The notes: generated by a model not told the origin, from the sequence alone. 64,000 nucleotides of DNA from Lotus japonicus (GCF_012489685.1 NC_080041.1:33097780-33161779), one strand, 5' to 3'. Numbered from the stretch's first letter, positions 12,668-26,271 are shown. Numbers and translations are program-made.

Positions 12668-14707
12668 TAATACCTTGCTGTCCTTTCTCTTCACCTCTGG
12701 ACTTAAGGTGAATTTGCATAAGTCAACAATCATTGGGTGCAATGTAGATGTCCGGGTGACTCAAAGAATGGCAGGTATGTATGGTTGGAGCATAGGTCAA
12801 TTGCCAATTCTGTATCTTGGTGCTCCCTTAGGCGGTAATCCTCGCCGTGTCTCCTTTTGGGAACCAATGCTGGACAAACTAAGAAGAAAAAGAAGATCAT
12901 GGAATTCAAAATTCATTTCATTATCCGGCAGGTTGACATTGATGAAAGCTACATTGTGCTCGGTTCCACTATTTTTAATGGCCATATTCAAAGCTCCTCT
13001 AAAGGTGGTGGGGGAAGTAGAGAAGATTTTAAGGAGCTTCCTATGGGGAAAAGAGGAAGCAGGGAGGAAAATTGCATGGATACCATGGACAATGATTTGT
13101 CAATCTCACGAATTTGGTGGCCTTGGACTTGGCTTCATAGGATGGAGAAATAAAGCTCTTCTTCTAAAGTGGGCATGGAGGTTTGGAGTGGAATATAAGA
13201 GCCTGTGGAGGAGACTTCTCATAGCCAAATACAATTTAAATCCTAGAATCTTGTTATTCCATGTGGCTATGGTGGAGGGAAAGAATTGGTCAGTTATTAT
13301 GCAGGACATTGTGAATATTATTTATGAAGACTCATTGCTAGCAAAGGGACTCAAAGAAGGGATGCTAATTAACATCGGTGATGGAGCTAATACCAGGTTT
13401 TGGGAGGATCCATGGGTGGACAATATCTCTCTCCGCAACAAGTATCCAAGGCTTTTTGCTATGAGCTTAAATAAAACTTGTATGGTTGCTGAAGTAGGTG
13501 TATTTATTCAAGGGAAATGGGTATGGGATCTGTCCTTCAGGCGCAATTTCTTTGATTGGGAGTTGGAAATTCATAATTCGTTTGTCTCTCAAATTAACAG
13601 CAAGTTCCCTTCCCTTGGAACCTGTGATCGGATATGTTGGAGTTTTGATAGTTCAGGGCTGTTTTCAGTCAAGGGTATTTGCAAGTGGGTAGAAGACAAG
13701 GTTTTTGAAAGTGACAAATGGAATGTTCCCTCACAAGTTAAAAAAGTGATTCCTCCAAAAGTTGGTCTACTATTCTGGCAGGGTTGCTACAATAAGATTG
13801 CTTGCAAAGCCAACCTATTACGAATAGGGATGGATTTGGAAGATAATGGCTCCTGCTCACTTTGTTTTCTATGTGCTGAAACTGCTGATCATCTATTCAT
13901 TCATTGCCCCATGTCATGGGATATGTGGGGAGATATTTTGAAAAGAGAAGGTATCTCGTGGGTTACTCCTCAATCTCTGCTTGATCTGGCAAATCAGTGG
14001 GAATTTCTGTGCGTAGCTTCTGATCCTCTGCTTTGGAAATTGATTCCCTACTCGTTGGTGTGGTCTTTGTGGGTGGGGAGAAATGATGTAGTTTTCAGGC
14101 ACAAACCTTTCAGCAAGGAAGAGGTATGGGTTCTCCATGTGTTGAGGATTGTTTGGTGGGTGAAAGCCTATTGGAAGGAGTGCCCCTTCGATTCGGATCA
14201 ATTCAGCACAAACTTCTGCAATATCAAAATTTCTAGGAAGGTTCATAGTCCTCGATCAGCGTCCTGGCATCCCCCATCTATTGGAACCCTGAAGTTTAAT
14301 GTTGATGGTGCCTCTCAGGGGAATCCTGGGCCTAGTGGCCTGGGGGTGTCCTTCGTAATCACCAGAATCGTGTCCTTGGTTATTTTTCAATTAATGCTGG
14401 GTTTGGCTGGGCTTTTGAGGCTGAGGTGCGAGCCATCCTTAAAGCCCTTCTGTTCTGCCAGGAGTTCCTAATCCAGGGGGTGGTGATTGAAAGCGATTCG
14501 ACAATCGCCGTTGGTTGGGTTAATTCCAAAGCAAATAGGCCCTGGAAATTACTGAATGAGCTTAACCAGATCGATTCCTTGATGGTACTAACTAAATGCT
14601 CCAAGGTGGTTCATATATTTCGTGAAGCCAACGGTCCTGCTGACTCGGTGGCTAAAGCGGGGTGCAGCAGAACAAATTCTCTTTGGTGGTGCTCCGGTTC
14701 GTTGTGA
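12668..14707 (+). pseudogene. LINE ORF2 C-terminal part (RT, zinc region, RNase H)
   Basis: An open frame to 14471 encodes the RT thumb region (YLGAPLGGNPRR), the conserved LINE middle section, a zinc-binding region (CSLCFLCAETADHLFIHC) and the start of an RNase H domain (NVDGASQGNPGPSG). At about 14350-14425 the frame changes; the rest of RNase H, including IESDSTIAVGWV and FREANGPADSVAKAG, continues at 14426-14707. One frameshift in RNase H therefore breaks an otherwise well-preserved ORF2. Confidence 0.85.
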
Positions 14708-14955
14708 GGTTGCCTTAGTGTCGTGTCTCCTTGATGCTGGTGATCCTGGATGCTGGCCTCCCTGCTTTCCTTTTTGTTATTTGTTGTTTCTTGCTTTATT
14801 TTGTTTTTGTTCTGTTCTGTTTTTATCCCTTAGTTGTAGCTGTTTTTGTTCCTTTGCCTGTTCTTTTTCTTTCCGGTTTCGTTCCTCTGTATTCGGTGCT
14901 TTGCACCGTTCCTTCCCTTTATTTATAATATATTGGTTTATTCTCAAAAAAAAAG
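14708..14955 (+). other. LINE 3' UTR and poly-A tail
   Basis: T-rich 3' UTR, ending in nine A residues at 14946-14954. Tekay LTR sequence (AATAAGGTGCTGAATT) starts directly after it, at the point matching about 21515 in the other LTR. Confidence 0.75.
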
Positions 14956-15844
14956 AATAAGGTGCTGAATTATGTGGTTTTAAGCGATGATAGTGATGTG
15001 GTGATATAGGTGCAATGCCTCATGTTGAAATGATGATTATGAGATGTATACGCCCTTTCGAGTCGCATTGCATCTGCATACTCTGTGATGGCCTGTATTG
15101 GCGTTTTGTGATGAAGGCTTATGCCTTGTGCCTCTAATAATTGGCAATTAGTGATGAGGGCTGAAGCCCTGTTGGTACCTCATGCACATGCATAGTCCTT
15201 GTTGTGTTCAAGTTGCATCCGAGTCGATGACGTTATTTGTGACCGTTTTAGTAACTGAGCTATATGAATGTAAAAAGAAGTCGTGTGGCATTAATCTAGC
15301 ATATTCATTGCCATTCTTATATTTATGATACTCGATATCTCACCCCTTCTGTTTGAATGTTACCCTTGTTGGTAATGTGCAGGTAATCAGGAGGAGTAGT
15401 CTATAGCCTTGATTTCGACTTGGAGTCCTTGCTCTGATACGTATCACTCGGGGGGAGGGGGGATGGACGCTTGTTTTGTTTCTGTTATATTTGTTGTTGA
15501 ATTAAGTTATCATTGAGGAGTTGTTCCTGTTAAGTTGTGAACAAGATGCTATGTTTTCTTTAAGTTTTAAAGACGTTATATCCGTTGTTTATTGATTGAT
15601 TTAGTGAACTATTTTTATTATTAAAAATAAATTATCTGCCACAGGAATAGTTATGTTTAACGCAGTTATGTTCATCATTTTTATGTTCGTCTGCTATGAG
15701 TCCTTCTCAAGTTTATGTGCTATGTATCTGTTACAGGAGTATTATGTTAATGTTTTAAGTGATTATGTAATGCCTCATGATCGTTTGAAATTATATCATT
15801 CTGATATTTGCAATATATATACCGATTAGAATTGGGGTGTTACA
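14956..15844 (+). repeat. Tekay 5' LTR, 3' portion
   Basis: Matches 21515-22339 plus 26909-26974 with about 22 differences. It ends TTACA, immediately before the primer binding site. The start of this LTR is missing because the LINE sits in it. Confidence 0.9.
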
Positions 15845-15848
15845 TAAG

Positions 15849-15860
15849 TGGTATCAGAGC
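15849..15860 (+). other. primer binding site, initiator tRNA-Met
   Basis: TGGTATCAGAGC, four bases after the LTR end, is the standard plant initiator tRNA-Met primer site used by most chromoviruses and copia elements. Confidence 0.92.
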
Positions 15861-15955
15861 AGGTCGGTCCGTCCGGCCAAGTTAGCGAGTCGTAGTTGTC
15901 TAACAATCGAGTATTGTTATTTCATTTTAACTGATGTTTGTATTGTAGTGGTAAG

Positions 15956-18900
15956 ATGGCTGGAAGGAATGATGCTGCGATTGCTGCTGCTTTGCAAGCG
16001 ATGGCTCAAGCTATGCAGAATCAGTCGAATGCTGACGAGAATTTTGGATCTCGCAGTTTGACGACCTTCCAAAGAGAGAACCCACCGGTGTTCAAGGGTA
16101 AGCATGATCCGGATGGATCATTGGAGTGGTTGAAGAAGATTGAGAGGATTTTCCGTGTGATGGATTGCACTCCAGCTCAGAAGGTTCGGTATGGCACTCA
16201 TATGCTAGCAGTCGAAGCTGATGACTGGTTGCTGGAAATGTGCGACAAATTGGAAGCTGCAGGTTAGGGAATTACTTGGGATGTGTTTCGTAAGGAATTC
16301 CTGAGGAAGTACTATCCTGAAGATGTTCGGGGTAAGAAAGAGATTGAGTTCCTTGAGCTGAAACAAGGGAATCGGTCGGTGACAGAATATGCTGCGAAGT
16401 TCGTTGAGTTGGCTAAGTTCTACCCACATTTTAATGGAGAGGGTGCTGAATTTTCTAAGTGCATCAAGTTTGAGAATGGATTGCGCTCTAACATCAAGAA
16501 GGTTGTTGGATATCAGAAGATTCGTGTCTTCTCTGATTTGGTTGATAGTTGTAGAATCTTTGAAGAAGATAGCAATGCTCATCACAAAGTTGTTACCGAT
16601 AAGAGAGGCAAGAGTCAACAGAATCGTGGCAAGCCTTATGATGCGGGAAAGGGTAAACAGAGAATTTCTTCAGGTCAGAGGACTAGTGGGGGAGACGCTC
16701 CTGCTAAGATTGTGTGTTTCAAATGTGGACAGCTTGGTCACAAGAGCAATGCGTGCACTACTGCTGAGGTGAAGAGGTGTTTCCGTTGTGGTAAGGCGAG
16801 ACATGCAGTTTCTGAGTGCAGGCATAAGGAAGCTGTTTGTTTCAATTGTGGATAAGAAGGACATATCAGTACTCAGTGTCAGAAACCAAAGAAAGCGCTT
16901 GGTAGCAAGGTGTTCGCTTTGGCTGGGACTCAGACACCTAGTGAGGACCGAAGTATCAGAGGTACATGTTTCATTAATAGTACGCCATTAATCACTATTA
17001 TTGATACCGGTGCTACTCATTGTTTTACTGCCGCTGCTTGTGTTGAAAGATTGGGTCTGGGGTTGTCTTCTATGAAACGGGAAATGGTCGTGGAGGTTCC
17101 AGCTAAGGGATCGGTGATTACTTCTCGTGTGTGTTTGAATTGTCCCTTGTCGATCTTCGACAGAGACTTTGTTGTTGATTTGATTTTTTTACCGTTAAGC
17201 GGTCTAGATGTGATCTTGGGTATGAATTGGTTAGAGTATAACTACGTTCATATCGATTGTTATAACAAATCCTTGAGGTTTTCTACTGCGGAAGAGGAAG
17301 AAGATGGCTTGATGACTGGTAAACAGCTAAGGCAATCGATGCAAGACGAAGCGCATATGTTCTCATTGTTGGCGTCGTTATCTATCGAGAATCAAGCTAT
17401 AATTGATGAGTTGCAAGTGGTGCGAGAATTTCCTGAGGTATTTCCTGATGAAATTCCTGATATACCGCCAGAAAGAGAAGTTGAATTTACAATTGATCTT
17501 GTACCTGGTACCAGACCTGTATCCATGGCACCATACAGGATGTCTGCATCTGAATTGTCCGAACTGAAGAAGCAATTAGAGGAGTTGCTTGAGAAAAAGT
17601 TCATAAGACCAAGTGTATCACCGTGGGGAGCTCCAGTGTTGTTAGTAAAGAAGAAAGACGGAAGTATGAGACTTTGTGTTGATTACAGACAACTGAATAA
17701 AGTGACGATTAAGAACAAGTATCCGCTTCCGAGAATTGATGACTTGATGGATCAATTAGTGGGTGCAAGAGTGTTTTCTAAGATTGATTTGAGGTCAGGA
17801 TATCATCAGATTAGACTGAAAGGAGATGATATTCAGAAGACCGCGTTCAGAACTCGGTATGGGCATAACGAGTATCCGGTGATGCCTTTTGGTGTTACTA
17901 ATGCGCCGGGAGTATTCATGGAGTACATGAACCGTATTTTCCATACTTATTTGGATCGGTTTGTGGTAGTATTCATTGATGACATTCTGATTTACTCTAA
18001 ATCGGAAAAAGAACATGAAGACCACCTAAGGGTTGTGTTGCAAGTTTTGAAAGATAGGAAGTTGTATGCGAAGCTGTCCAAGTGTGAATTCTGGTTGCAA
18101 GAGGTTAGTTTTCTTGGTCATGTCATTTCTGGTAGTGGCATTGTCGTAGATCCTTCTAAGGTAGATGCTGTGTTGTAATGGGAGGCTCCAAAGTCAGGTA
18201 CTGAGATTAGAAGCTTCTTGGGATTAGCCGGTTATTATAGGCGGTTTATCGAAGGTTTTTCTAAGTTGGCACTTCCGTTGACTAGGCTTACTTGTAAGGG
18301 TAAGGCTTTTTTGTGGGATGTTCGATGTGAGGAAAGTTTCACTGAATTGAAGAAGAGGTTGACGTCGGCTCCGGTGTTGACTTTGCCTAATCCAGGGGAG
18401 CCTTTTGTGGTATATTGTGATGCTTGTTTAATGGGTTTAGGTGGTGTACTCATACAAAATGGTAAAGTGGTTGCTTATACGTCGAGGCAGTTGAGGACTC
18501 ATGAGAAGAATTATCCCACACATGATTTAGAATTGGCTGCAGTTGTTTTTGTGCTGAAAATTTGGAGACACTACCTTTATGGTTCCAGATTTGAAGTGTT
18601 TAGTGACCATAAGAGTTTGAAGTGTCTTTTTGATCAGAAGGAGTTGAACATGAGACAACGAAGGTGGTTGGAATTACTGAAAGATTTTAATTTCAGTTTG
18701 AATTATCATCCAGGCAAAGCTAATGTTGTGGCCGATGCTCTAAGCCGAAAGACCTTGCATGTGTCGGCAATGATGGTTAAAGAGTTGGAATTGATTGAGA
18801 AGTTCCGAGACTTGAGTTTGGTTTGCGAAGTGACATCGCAAAGTGTTATGTTGGGAATGTTAAAAGTTAATATTGAATTTCTCGACAATATCAGAGAGGC

Positions 18901-20341
18901 TCAGAAACTGGATGTGAAGTTGGTAGATAAGATGATGGGAGTTAATCAGTCGGAGAATGATGAATTCAAGTTAGATACGCAAGGCGTGTTGAGATTCCGA
19001 GGTCGGATTTGCGTTCCCGAGGATGAAGAAATTAAGAAAATGATTCTTGAAGAAAGTCATAGAAGTCGTTTGAGCATACATCCGGGAGCTACTAAGATGT
19101 ATCAGGACTTGAAAGGTTTGTTTTGGTGGCCTGGTATGAAACGTGATGTGGCACAGTTTGTCTATGCTTGCTTGACCTGCCAGAAGTCGAAGATTGAACA
19201 TCAGAAACCTGTAGGGTTGATGCAACCGTTAGAAGTCCCAGAATGGAAATGGGATAGCATTTCGATGGACTTTGTGACGGGATTACCGAATACCTCGGGA
19301 GTGCATGATTCGATTTGGGTGATTGTTGATAGGCTTACAAAGTCGGCACACTTTATCCCTATTAACATCACATATCCAGTTCCCAAGTTGGCGGAAATCT
19401 ATACTAAGGTAATTGTGAAATTACATGGTGTTCCTTTGTGTATTGTGTCGGATAGAGATCCGAGGTTTACTTCTGATTTTTGGAAGAGTTTGCAAGAAGC
19501 GTTGGGATCTAAGTTGAGGTTGAGCTCGGCATATCATCCGTAGACAGATGGTCAGACCGAGAGGACGATTCAGTCTTTGGAGGATTTGTTAAGAGCATGT
19601 GTTCTTGAGCAGGGAGGTTCGTGGGATACTTATCTTCCGTTGGTTGAGTTTACTTATAACAACAGTTACCATTCTAGTATCGGGATGGCCCCTTTTGAGG
19701 CGTTGTATGGTCGGAGGTGTAGGACTCCGTTGTGTTGGCATGAATCAGGTGAAAGTGTAGTACTTGGACCTGAGATTGTTCAAGAGACTACTAAGAAGGT
19801 AAGGTTAGTTCGAGAAAAGATGAAAGCTGCTCAAAGTCGACAGAAAAGTTACCATGACAAGAGGAAGAAAGATTTGGAATTCCAAGCCGGTGACCATGTG
19901 TTTCTGAGAGTCACACCTGTGACAGGTGTTGGCCGAGCTCTGAAGTCTAAGAAGCTCACTCCTCATTTTATTGGTTCGTATCAGATATCGGATAGAGTTG
20001 GAAAAGTTGCTTACCGAGTGGTGTTACCGCCAAATCTTGCTAACTTGCACGATGTGTTTCATGTATCACAACTCCAGAAATATATACCCGATCCATCACA
20101 TGTGATTCAGATGGATGATGTGCAAGTGCGGAACAATCTCACAGTGGAGACGATGCCTGTACGTATTGCAGATCGTGAGTTGAAGAATCTGCGAGGAAGG
20201 GAAATTGCATTGGTGAAAGTCGTCTGGTTAGGAGTTGCTGGAGAAAGCATGACCTGGGAGTTAGAGAGCAAGATGCGAGACTCCTATCCCGAGTTGTTTG
20301 CACCAGGTAAACTTTTATTTTCGAGGACGAAAATACTCTGA
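15956..20341 (+). pseudogene. Tekay gag-pol with four internal stop codons
   Basis: A single frame of 1462 codons starts at MAGRNDAAI and is interrupted only by nonsense codons: TAG 16265, TAA 16853, TAA 18176 and TAG 19541. No frameshift separates the pieces. Domains in order: capsid, CCHC zinc knuckles (CFKCGQLGHKSNAC, CFRCGKARHAVSEC), protease (IDTGATHCF), RT with active site VFIDDILIY, RNase H (VYCDACLMGLGGVL), integrase with HHCC and D-D-E regions, and a C-terminal chromodomain around VKVVWLGVAGESMTWE. The chromodomain directs chromovirus integration to marked chromatin. The stops make this copy inactive. Confidence 0.92.
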
Positions 20342-20353
20342 GTGGGGGAGGGT
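20340..20353 (+). other. Tekay polypurine tract
   Basis: GAGTGGGGGAGGGT lies directly before the 3' LTR start TGTAATGCC, as expected for plus-strand priming. Confidence 0.8.
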
Positions 20354-22334
20354 TGTAATGCCAGTAGTCGATTAAATATTAATCGGGGAAATTGTTAATT
20401 TTTAGCCGGGAGAAATTAATATTAGAATAGTATTATTTTTAGTAGCATGTTTATTAAGTAAGAGGGCTTAGTTTTGTGATGGTAATAGTAATACTGGAAT
20501 TATAATATATTATGATTAGAGTAGTCAGGGGGGGTTAAAAAAAGAAAGAAAAAGAAGGGTTTTTGGAGAGGAAAAAAGGAAGAAGGTTGTGCGTGAAGTA
20601 GCAGGAAGAGAGGGAGAGCGGATCGGCTTCGGAGAATTCGATCGGGAACGGGGAGCTGCACTCAATCCAAAGGTAAGGGTGGGATTTTGAGTTTCTAATG
20701 GAATTATGGTGAATGATATTAGGGATTTGGGAGATGTGGAATTGTTGCTGTTAATGATGTTCTGGAAATCTGATTTGAAATCCATTGATTTTAGGATTTT
20801 CTTTTGTGTGATTGAACGGGGTGAGGGCAGAACCACAATATGCTAGGAGTTTTGGGTTGAGGTTCCCTTTTGATTTTCTTTATGATCACGCACATAAGGA
20901 CTATTAGGTAGCATGCTTGTTAGCTTTTGTGTCTTGTTTGATGAGAAACAACTTTAATCACTTATTTTGGAACATAAAACGGACTGGTCATTCTCCTGGT
21001 ATGAACCGTGACTTTCGAAGCCTTTTAGAGCCTGTTTAGAGTGCTCGAATAATGTTGCGTTGAACTGAGAAAGTGTAGGCCTTTGAAAGAGATTTCTAGA
21101 ATGATATGGTACATAATTTTTGGTTGAGAGACGAGGTCTGTAAGTTTCGTTTAGTAAATCATGTTTTTCTGCGGTCTGTATCTGCTATCTCTGCCAGTGA
21201 ACTTCAACGTGATTTTTCACCTTGTTAATGTGCCCAGAAAATTCTTTGATGAACTAGAAAGTGGCAGATGTTTCTGTTAGCTTTTCAAATTGAGGTCATT
21301 TGTAATTTTTGAACAAGTAACGAATCCTGTAGGTTATCTCTACTGAAACATGTTTCTGCTGTGAGCGTAATTCGTGAACTGCTATATGAACTTTAAAGCT
21401 GTCTTATAATTGGTTTTCTTTCCTACTGCAAGCTAGAATGAATCAAATTGAGTACGTAGTATAACGTTAGTGTTTTATAGTAAGATTAAGGATTTCTTGA
21501 ATATGAGCCAAAATAATAAGGTGCTGAATTATGTGGTTTTAAGCGATGATAGTGATGTGGTGATATAGGTGCAATGCCTCATGTTGAAGTGATGATTATG
21601 AGATGTATACGCCCTTTCGAGTCTCATAACATCTGCATACTCTGTGATGGCCTGTATTGGCGTTTTGTGATGAAGGCTTATGCCTTGTGCCTCTAATAAT
21701 TGGCAATTAGTGATGAGGGCTGAAGCCCTGTTGGTACCTCATGCACATGCATAGTCCTTGTTGTGTTCAAGTTGCATCCGAGTCGATGACGTTATTTGTG
21801 ACTGTTTTAGTAACTGAGCTATATGAATGTAAAAAGAAGTGGTGTGGCATTAATCTAGCATATTCATTGCCATTCTTATATTTATGATACTCGATATCTC
21901 ACCCCTTCTGTTTGAATGTTACCCTTGTTGGTAACGTGCAGGTAATCAGGAGGAGTAGTCTATAGCCTTTATTTCGAGTTGGAGTCCTTGCTCTGATACG
22001 TAGCACTCGGGGGCGGGGGGGGGATGGACGCTTGTTTCGTTTCTGTTATATTTGTTGTTGAATTAAGTTATCATTGAGGAGTTGTTCCTGTTAAGTTGTG
22101 AACAAGGTTCTATGTTTTCTTTAAGTTTTAAAGACGTTATATCCGCTGTTTATTTATTGATTTAGTGAACTATTTTTATTATTAAAAATTAATTATCTGC
22201 CACGGGAATAGTTATGTTTAACGCAGTTATGTTCATCATTTTTATGTTCGTCTGCTATGAGTCCTTCTCAAGTTTATGTGCTATGTATCTGTTACAGGAG
22301 TATTATGTTGATGTTTTAAGTGATTATGTAATGC

Positions 22335-22339
22335 CTCAC
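22335..22339. repeat. target site duplication CTCAC, left copy
   Basis: CTCAC precedes the nested element and is repeated at 26904-26908. The 5' Tekay LTR has one copy at the equivalent place (CTCAT), which confirms the insertion site. Confidence 0.88.
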
Positions 22340-23159
22340 TGTAACACCCTAACTTTTGGGGGTCACAATTAGTAACCTATTAAATAAAATGAAATGATTT
22401 TACAAAAGGATTTACAAATAAGGGTATATATTTTTTTCATTTGTTTTCTAAAACATTTCCAAAACTTGATATGCATATACTTGCCCAAACCCATACATCC
22501 GGCCTTAACAAGGCAAGCACTCGTGAGTGACGACGGATGTTCAATACATCTAATATACAATAACGTAATGCCTTAACAGACAACAAGGTTCAGAATGCGA
22601 TAACACCCTAAGTCCAATATACTTCCTACAATCCCCGCACTGGAGAGTTGCAGAAGAGCAATGCATCGGAACCTACCCCAAAGCCGAAGTAAGTTATACA
22701 ACCATCCCTATAAGCTTTAACCAATAACAGTAAGCTTCTCTACCCAAGGCTCTAGCCTTACATCTAACTATTACTCCTACCAGTCTTCGGTTAATCTACT
22801 CACTCCAAGAAGTCTTCCTGTAAATCAATCCAATCACCTCCTGGCAGCGATCAACAGCTACTCACAGCAACACCTGTTAGGGCCTGGTAGTTTGCCGACC
22901 GCCCATACACAAACAAAGCAAACAAGGCAAGAAAGGGTCAACTTCCTAGAGTAATGTAATATAGGTCCTAACGAGATTCAACATATTTATAAGCAGCGTA
23001 TAATAATGATTAAGGACGATGTGTATCCAACATTATCATCCGAACGTCAATCCCTCAGTCCATCGCTCGTCGCCTACGCATAGGCGTATCTTCATTTCCG
23101 TGCCAAGGCGACGCCACGTGTTACTAATGTAATTGCACGACTGAGGAGCAAATCAACTA

Positions 23160-23625
23160 ACGCGATTAAGGTCTACGTTCTATAATCAATCAACAAATAA
23201 TATGTTGAGGGTTTAACCTCTAAATCAAATAATAGCGAACGAGATTAAGGACAATCCTCCTAATCCAATAACGAATGGTATGATCAAGGTCCAACCTATT
23301 TAATCAACCAGTATGTAATATGATTAAGGTCCAACCACTTTAATCAGGTAGTAAATAATATGATTAAGGACAAGCCTCTTAATCAAGTGGGAAATAATAG
23401 GATTAAGGACAATCCTCCTAATCCAATAACGAATAATATGATTAAGGTCATACCCCTTAATCAAGAGTAATTAATAGGATTAAGGTCCAGCCACTTTAAT
23501 CCAGGGGTAAACAATACGATTAAGGTCCATCCTCTCTAATCGATGGATAAATAATATGATTAAGGACAAACCTCTTAATCAAAGAATAATTAATAGGATT
23601 AAGGACAAGCCCCTTAATCAAGTCA
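23160..23625. repeat. degenerate tandem array, about 40-bp unit
   Basis: About eleven units, each with a GATTAAGG (A or T)C core followed by a C-rich middle and TTAATCAA-like end. Units at 23163, 23240, 23280, 23318, 23362, 23401, 23441, 23478, 23518, 23560 and 23597 are spaced 35-45 bases apart. The half-sites GATTAAG and CTTAATC give each unit dyad symmetry. Confidence 0.75.
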
Positions 23626-24784
23626 TGCAGGTATGCAAGAGCTAGCAAACCACGATTCGTCCTCACCCGGATACGTGTCTAGCTATGGTTCATGTCTCTA
23701 TCGTTTTTCCCTAAGGTAAACGTCGGTCCTTTGACCAATCACTTCACACAAGGAGTAGCACCTACACTTAATTGCGGTTCGACTCATAACGGCTCCTCTT
23801 CATGATGTTCACAACTCGAATCATTATCTTTCCTCGAACCTCGAATCTTCGACCCTTCCCATTTTCGAACTCATTTCATATCCTAAGATTTCCTCAAAAT
23901 GGGTTATCTTTATTATTCAAAGTGTTCTATTTTGAGTTAATTAGTTATTGAATTTATTCTCAAATCAAGTCTTAGGCATTCATTTGTTTCAAAATCTAAC
24001 AAGTCAAAAGATCAATATCATCCCCAAGTTCCCTTTCCTGAGAAGGCCTCGATCCATCACGTCAACAGTAGCTCGAATCTTCCGTCGGGTCCTACTTGCT
24101 AATTCTTATAACACTCCGCATTTACGATCGATATAATCATAAGGTTTTGACATAAAACAATGTTTATGCACTTACCCAATTTAAAGGAATAGAACATGTC
24201 TGTCCACTAGAAAGCAATAAGATAGCATCACAATTAACAGCCGATTCTTTGACACCTAAGCATAATAGCTAATAACTAGGAGAGTTGCCCTTACCTTGGG
24301 TTATTCTCCTCTATCCTGAAACTTCACAGCTTGTTCTGAATCTTCCTTCCTTAGCTCAACTCGATCCAAACCTTAAGCAAAATATTCATGCTTAGTCGCT
24401 AAGAAACAATTCGATCTAAAAATGCTCACTAACGTCGGAAAAAGCTTCCTAAACTTCAGAGCTAGACACGTAGGCACGAATGGAAGAATTACCCCAAATG
24501 GGTGAGTTTGACTCTACTCAAGTTTCACACATAAGCACTTAGCACATAATAAAGTAAGGTTCTGACTCCATCTTAAAACACAAATCATATCATCATATTC
24601 ATGGAATAAATCTAGTCATGTTCCTAGTACATGCTTAACCATTTAGCTTGCCTAGAACATAAGTAACACTTGGACACATTTCACATATTCAAATTTAGAC
24701 TCAACCCAACAAATAACCAAATAATAGCAACTCATTCTAGCATATAATTTCATCTTCATTTTTACGCATGCCATCACCGAAACA

Positions 24785-25060
24785 TGGTAAACAACAACAC
24801 TAAGTAGCAACAGCAAAAGAACGACAACAGTTACAGCAAAACAGCAACAAAAACAGTAATTACAGAAGAACAGCAGCAGCAATTACAGCAAAAATATAAA
24901 CAGCGACAGCAACAATAAAAACAGAACAGCAACAGCAGCACTTGAAACAGAACAGAAACAGCAGCAGTTAATACAGAACAGAAAACAACAGCAATTAAAA
25001 CAGAACAGAAACAGCAGAAATTAAAACAGAACAGAAACAGCAGAAATTAAAACAGCAAAG
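24785..25060. repeat. CAR-rich low-complexity stretch
   Basis: Imperfect AACAGCAR repeats with interspersed AATTA on the + strand, including several copies of AACAGAACAGAAACAGCAG. Open frames here are compositional artefacts. Confidence 0.8.
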
Positions 25061-26271
25061 TCTCATTTCCTTTCTCATTAATATAAAATTCATGCAACTT
25101 GATCATGCTTCAAACCTGAACGGGTCTATAATTTTTCTCAAAGCTTCACCTCATTTTTAAATCACCATGCTTATAGTTGAAACTAAATTTATCATCATGC
25201 ATTCATTTAGGCCATAAAATGCTCTTACTTAAGAAACAAGTAGCACTTAGCATACCCAATCATTTAAACACAAAATCAACCTCAAGCTTACTCCAAAACA
25301 TATCCTAAAAACATGCATCAATTGATTCAATTCTAATCTTTAAAAGAGGGATTTTCCTCCCCTCAACACACAAGCAAGCTCACGGACCCCCCTCCAAAAA
25401 TAGGGTAATCCAACTTTTCTTTTGAAACCAATTAATTCTTAGGCACATTTATTCCCTAACTAAGGTAGGAAAACCATCCAAACACTCATACAACTTCATT
25501 TGTGAATTAACATTTTTCCATGCCCAATTGAAACCTAAAAATCCAAAGTTGATGTTTTCTCTAAATTGATTGCACATAGCTCATTCTTAGACATCTACTA
25601 ACAACTAACGTGAATACATTTAGCATGGGTATGACTCTAACATAATTCAAGTTAACATTTGAGCCAAAATGGGTTTTTAGAGCAAATTCATCACAATCAT
25701 CAACAACTTCAATCACATATGCAAATTAGCTACCAATATGATCATTAGAGCGTGCATAGAAGCTAAATGAAACCAGAATTTAAGCTAAACATGCCTCAAA
25801 CTCAAAAACACGAAATTAGGGTTCAAAAGCTTGATGAAAAATAGACTCCAATAGATGAAATGGAAGCTAAGAGAGTGAAGAGGAGGTTGTTACCTTTCAA
25901 AGCCCTTAAGAATCACAAGATTTGAGCAAGGAATGAGCAAGTTGTGAGCAAATTCTTCTCCCTTTCTTTCTCTCGAGGAACCCACAGCCAAGAGGAGAAA
26001 ATGATGGTGGATGTTACAATAAATTGAATGAAGAAGAAGGTGGTATGGTGATGGCCGTTGGTGTGGCTTGCACAAAGGGAAATGAGGAAAAATGATGAGG
26101 ATCTAGTGCTGTAGGGAGTGGAAATCGTGAGTGAGAAGAATGAGAGGAAGAAACGCAGATATGTAATATATTAGAAGGAGAAGAAAAGAAACGAAAATGA
26201 AGAGAAGTGGGGGGAAGAAGACGTCGAGGATGGTGAGTAGAGGACTAGATATATATATAGGATGTATCAGA

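Larger units (their letters stand above)
2756..14955 (+). mobile_element. L1-type LINE, split by an Athila element
   Basis: A LINE on the + strand lies in two pieces, 2756-2909 and 12668-14955. The first piece encodes the reverse transcriptase core with the active site FADDT. Removing 2910-12662 and one copy of the TTATG duplication restores the reading frame across the join. The second piece encodes the rest of the RT, the zinc-binding C-terminal region and an RNase H domain, then a 3' UTR and a 9-base A tail at 14946-14954. The 5' part, including the endonuclease, is left of the window. The LINE itself lies in the Tekay 5' LTR, since LTR sequence resumes right after its tail. Confidence 0.85.

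Noticed and set aside
20525..20836. 103-codon frame on the - strand
   Set aside because: Lies in the Tekay 3' LTR, low-complexity Ser/Phe-rich, no domain.
23160..23625. CRISPR-like alternation of repeats and spacers
   Set aside because: Units are degenerate and adjacent rather than identical with unique spacers, no cas genes exist, and the context is a plant LTR element.
24652..24882. 76-codon frame on the - strand
   Set aside because: Low-complexity CAR-rich sequence read in reverse gives runs of Val, Leu and Cys; no gene.
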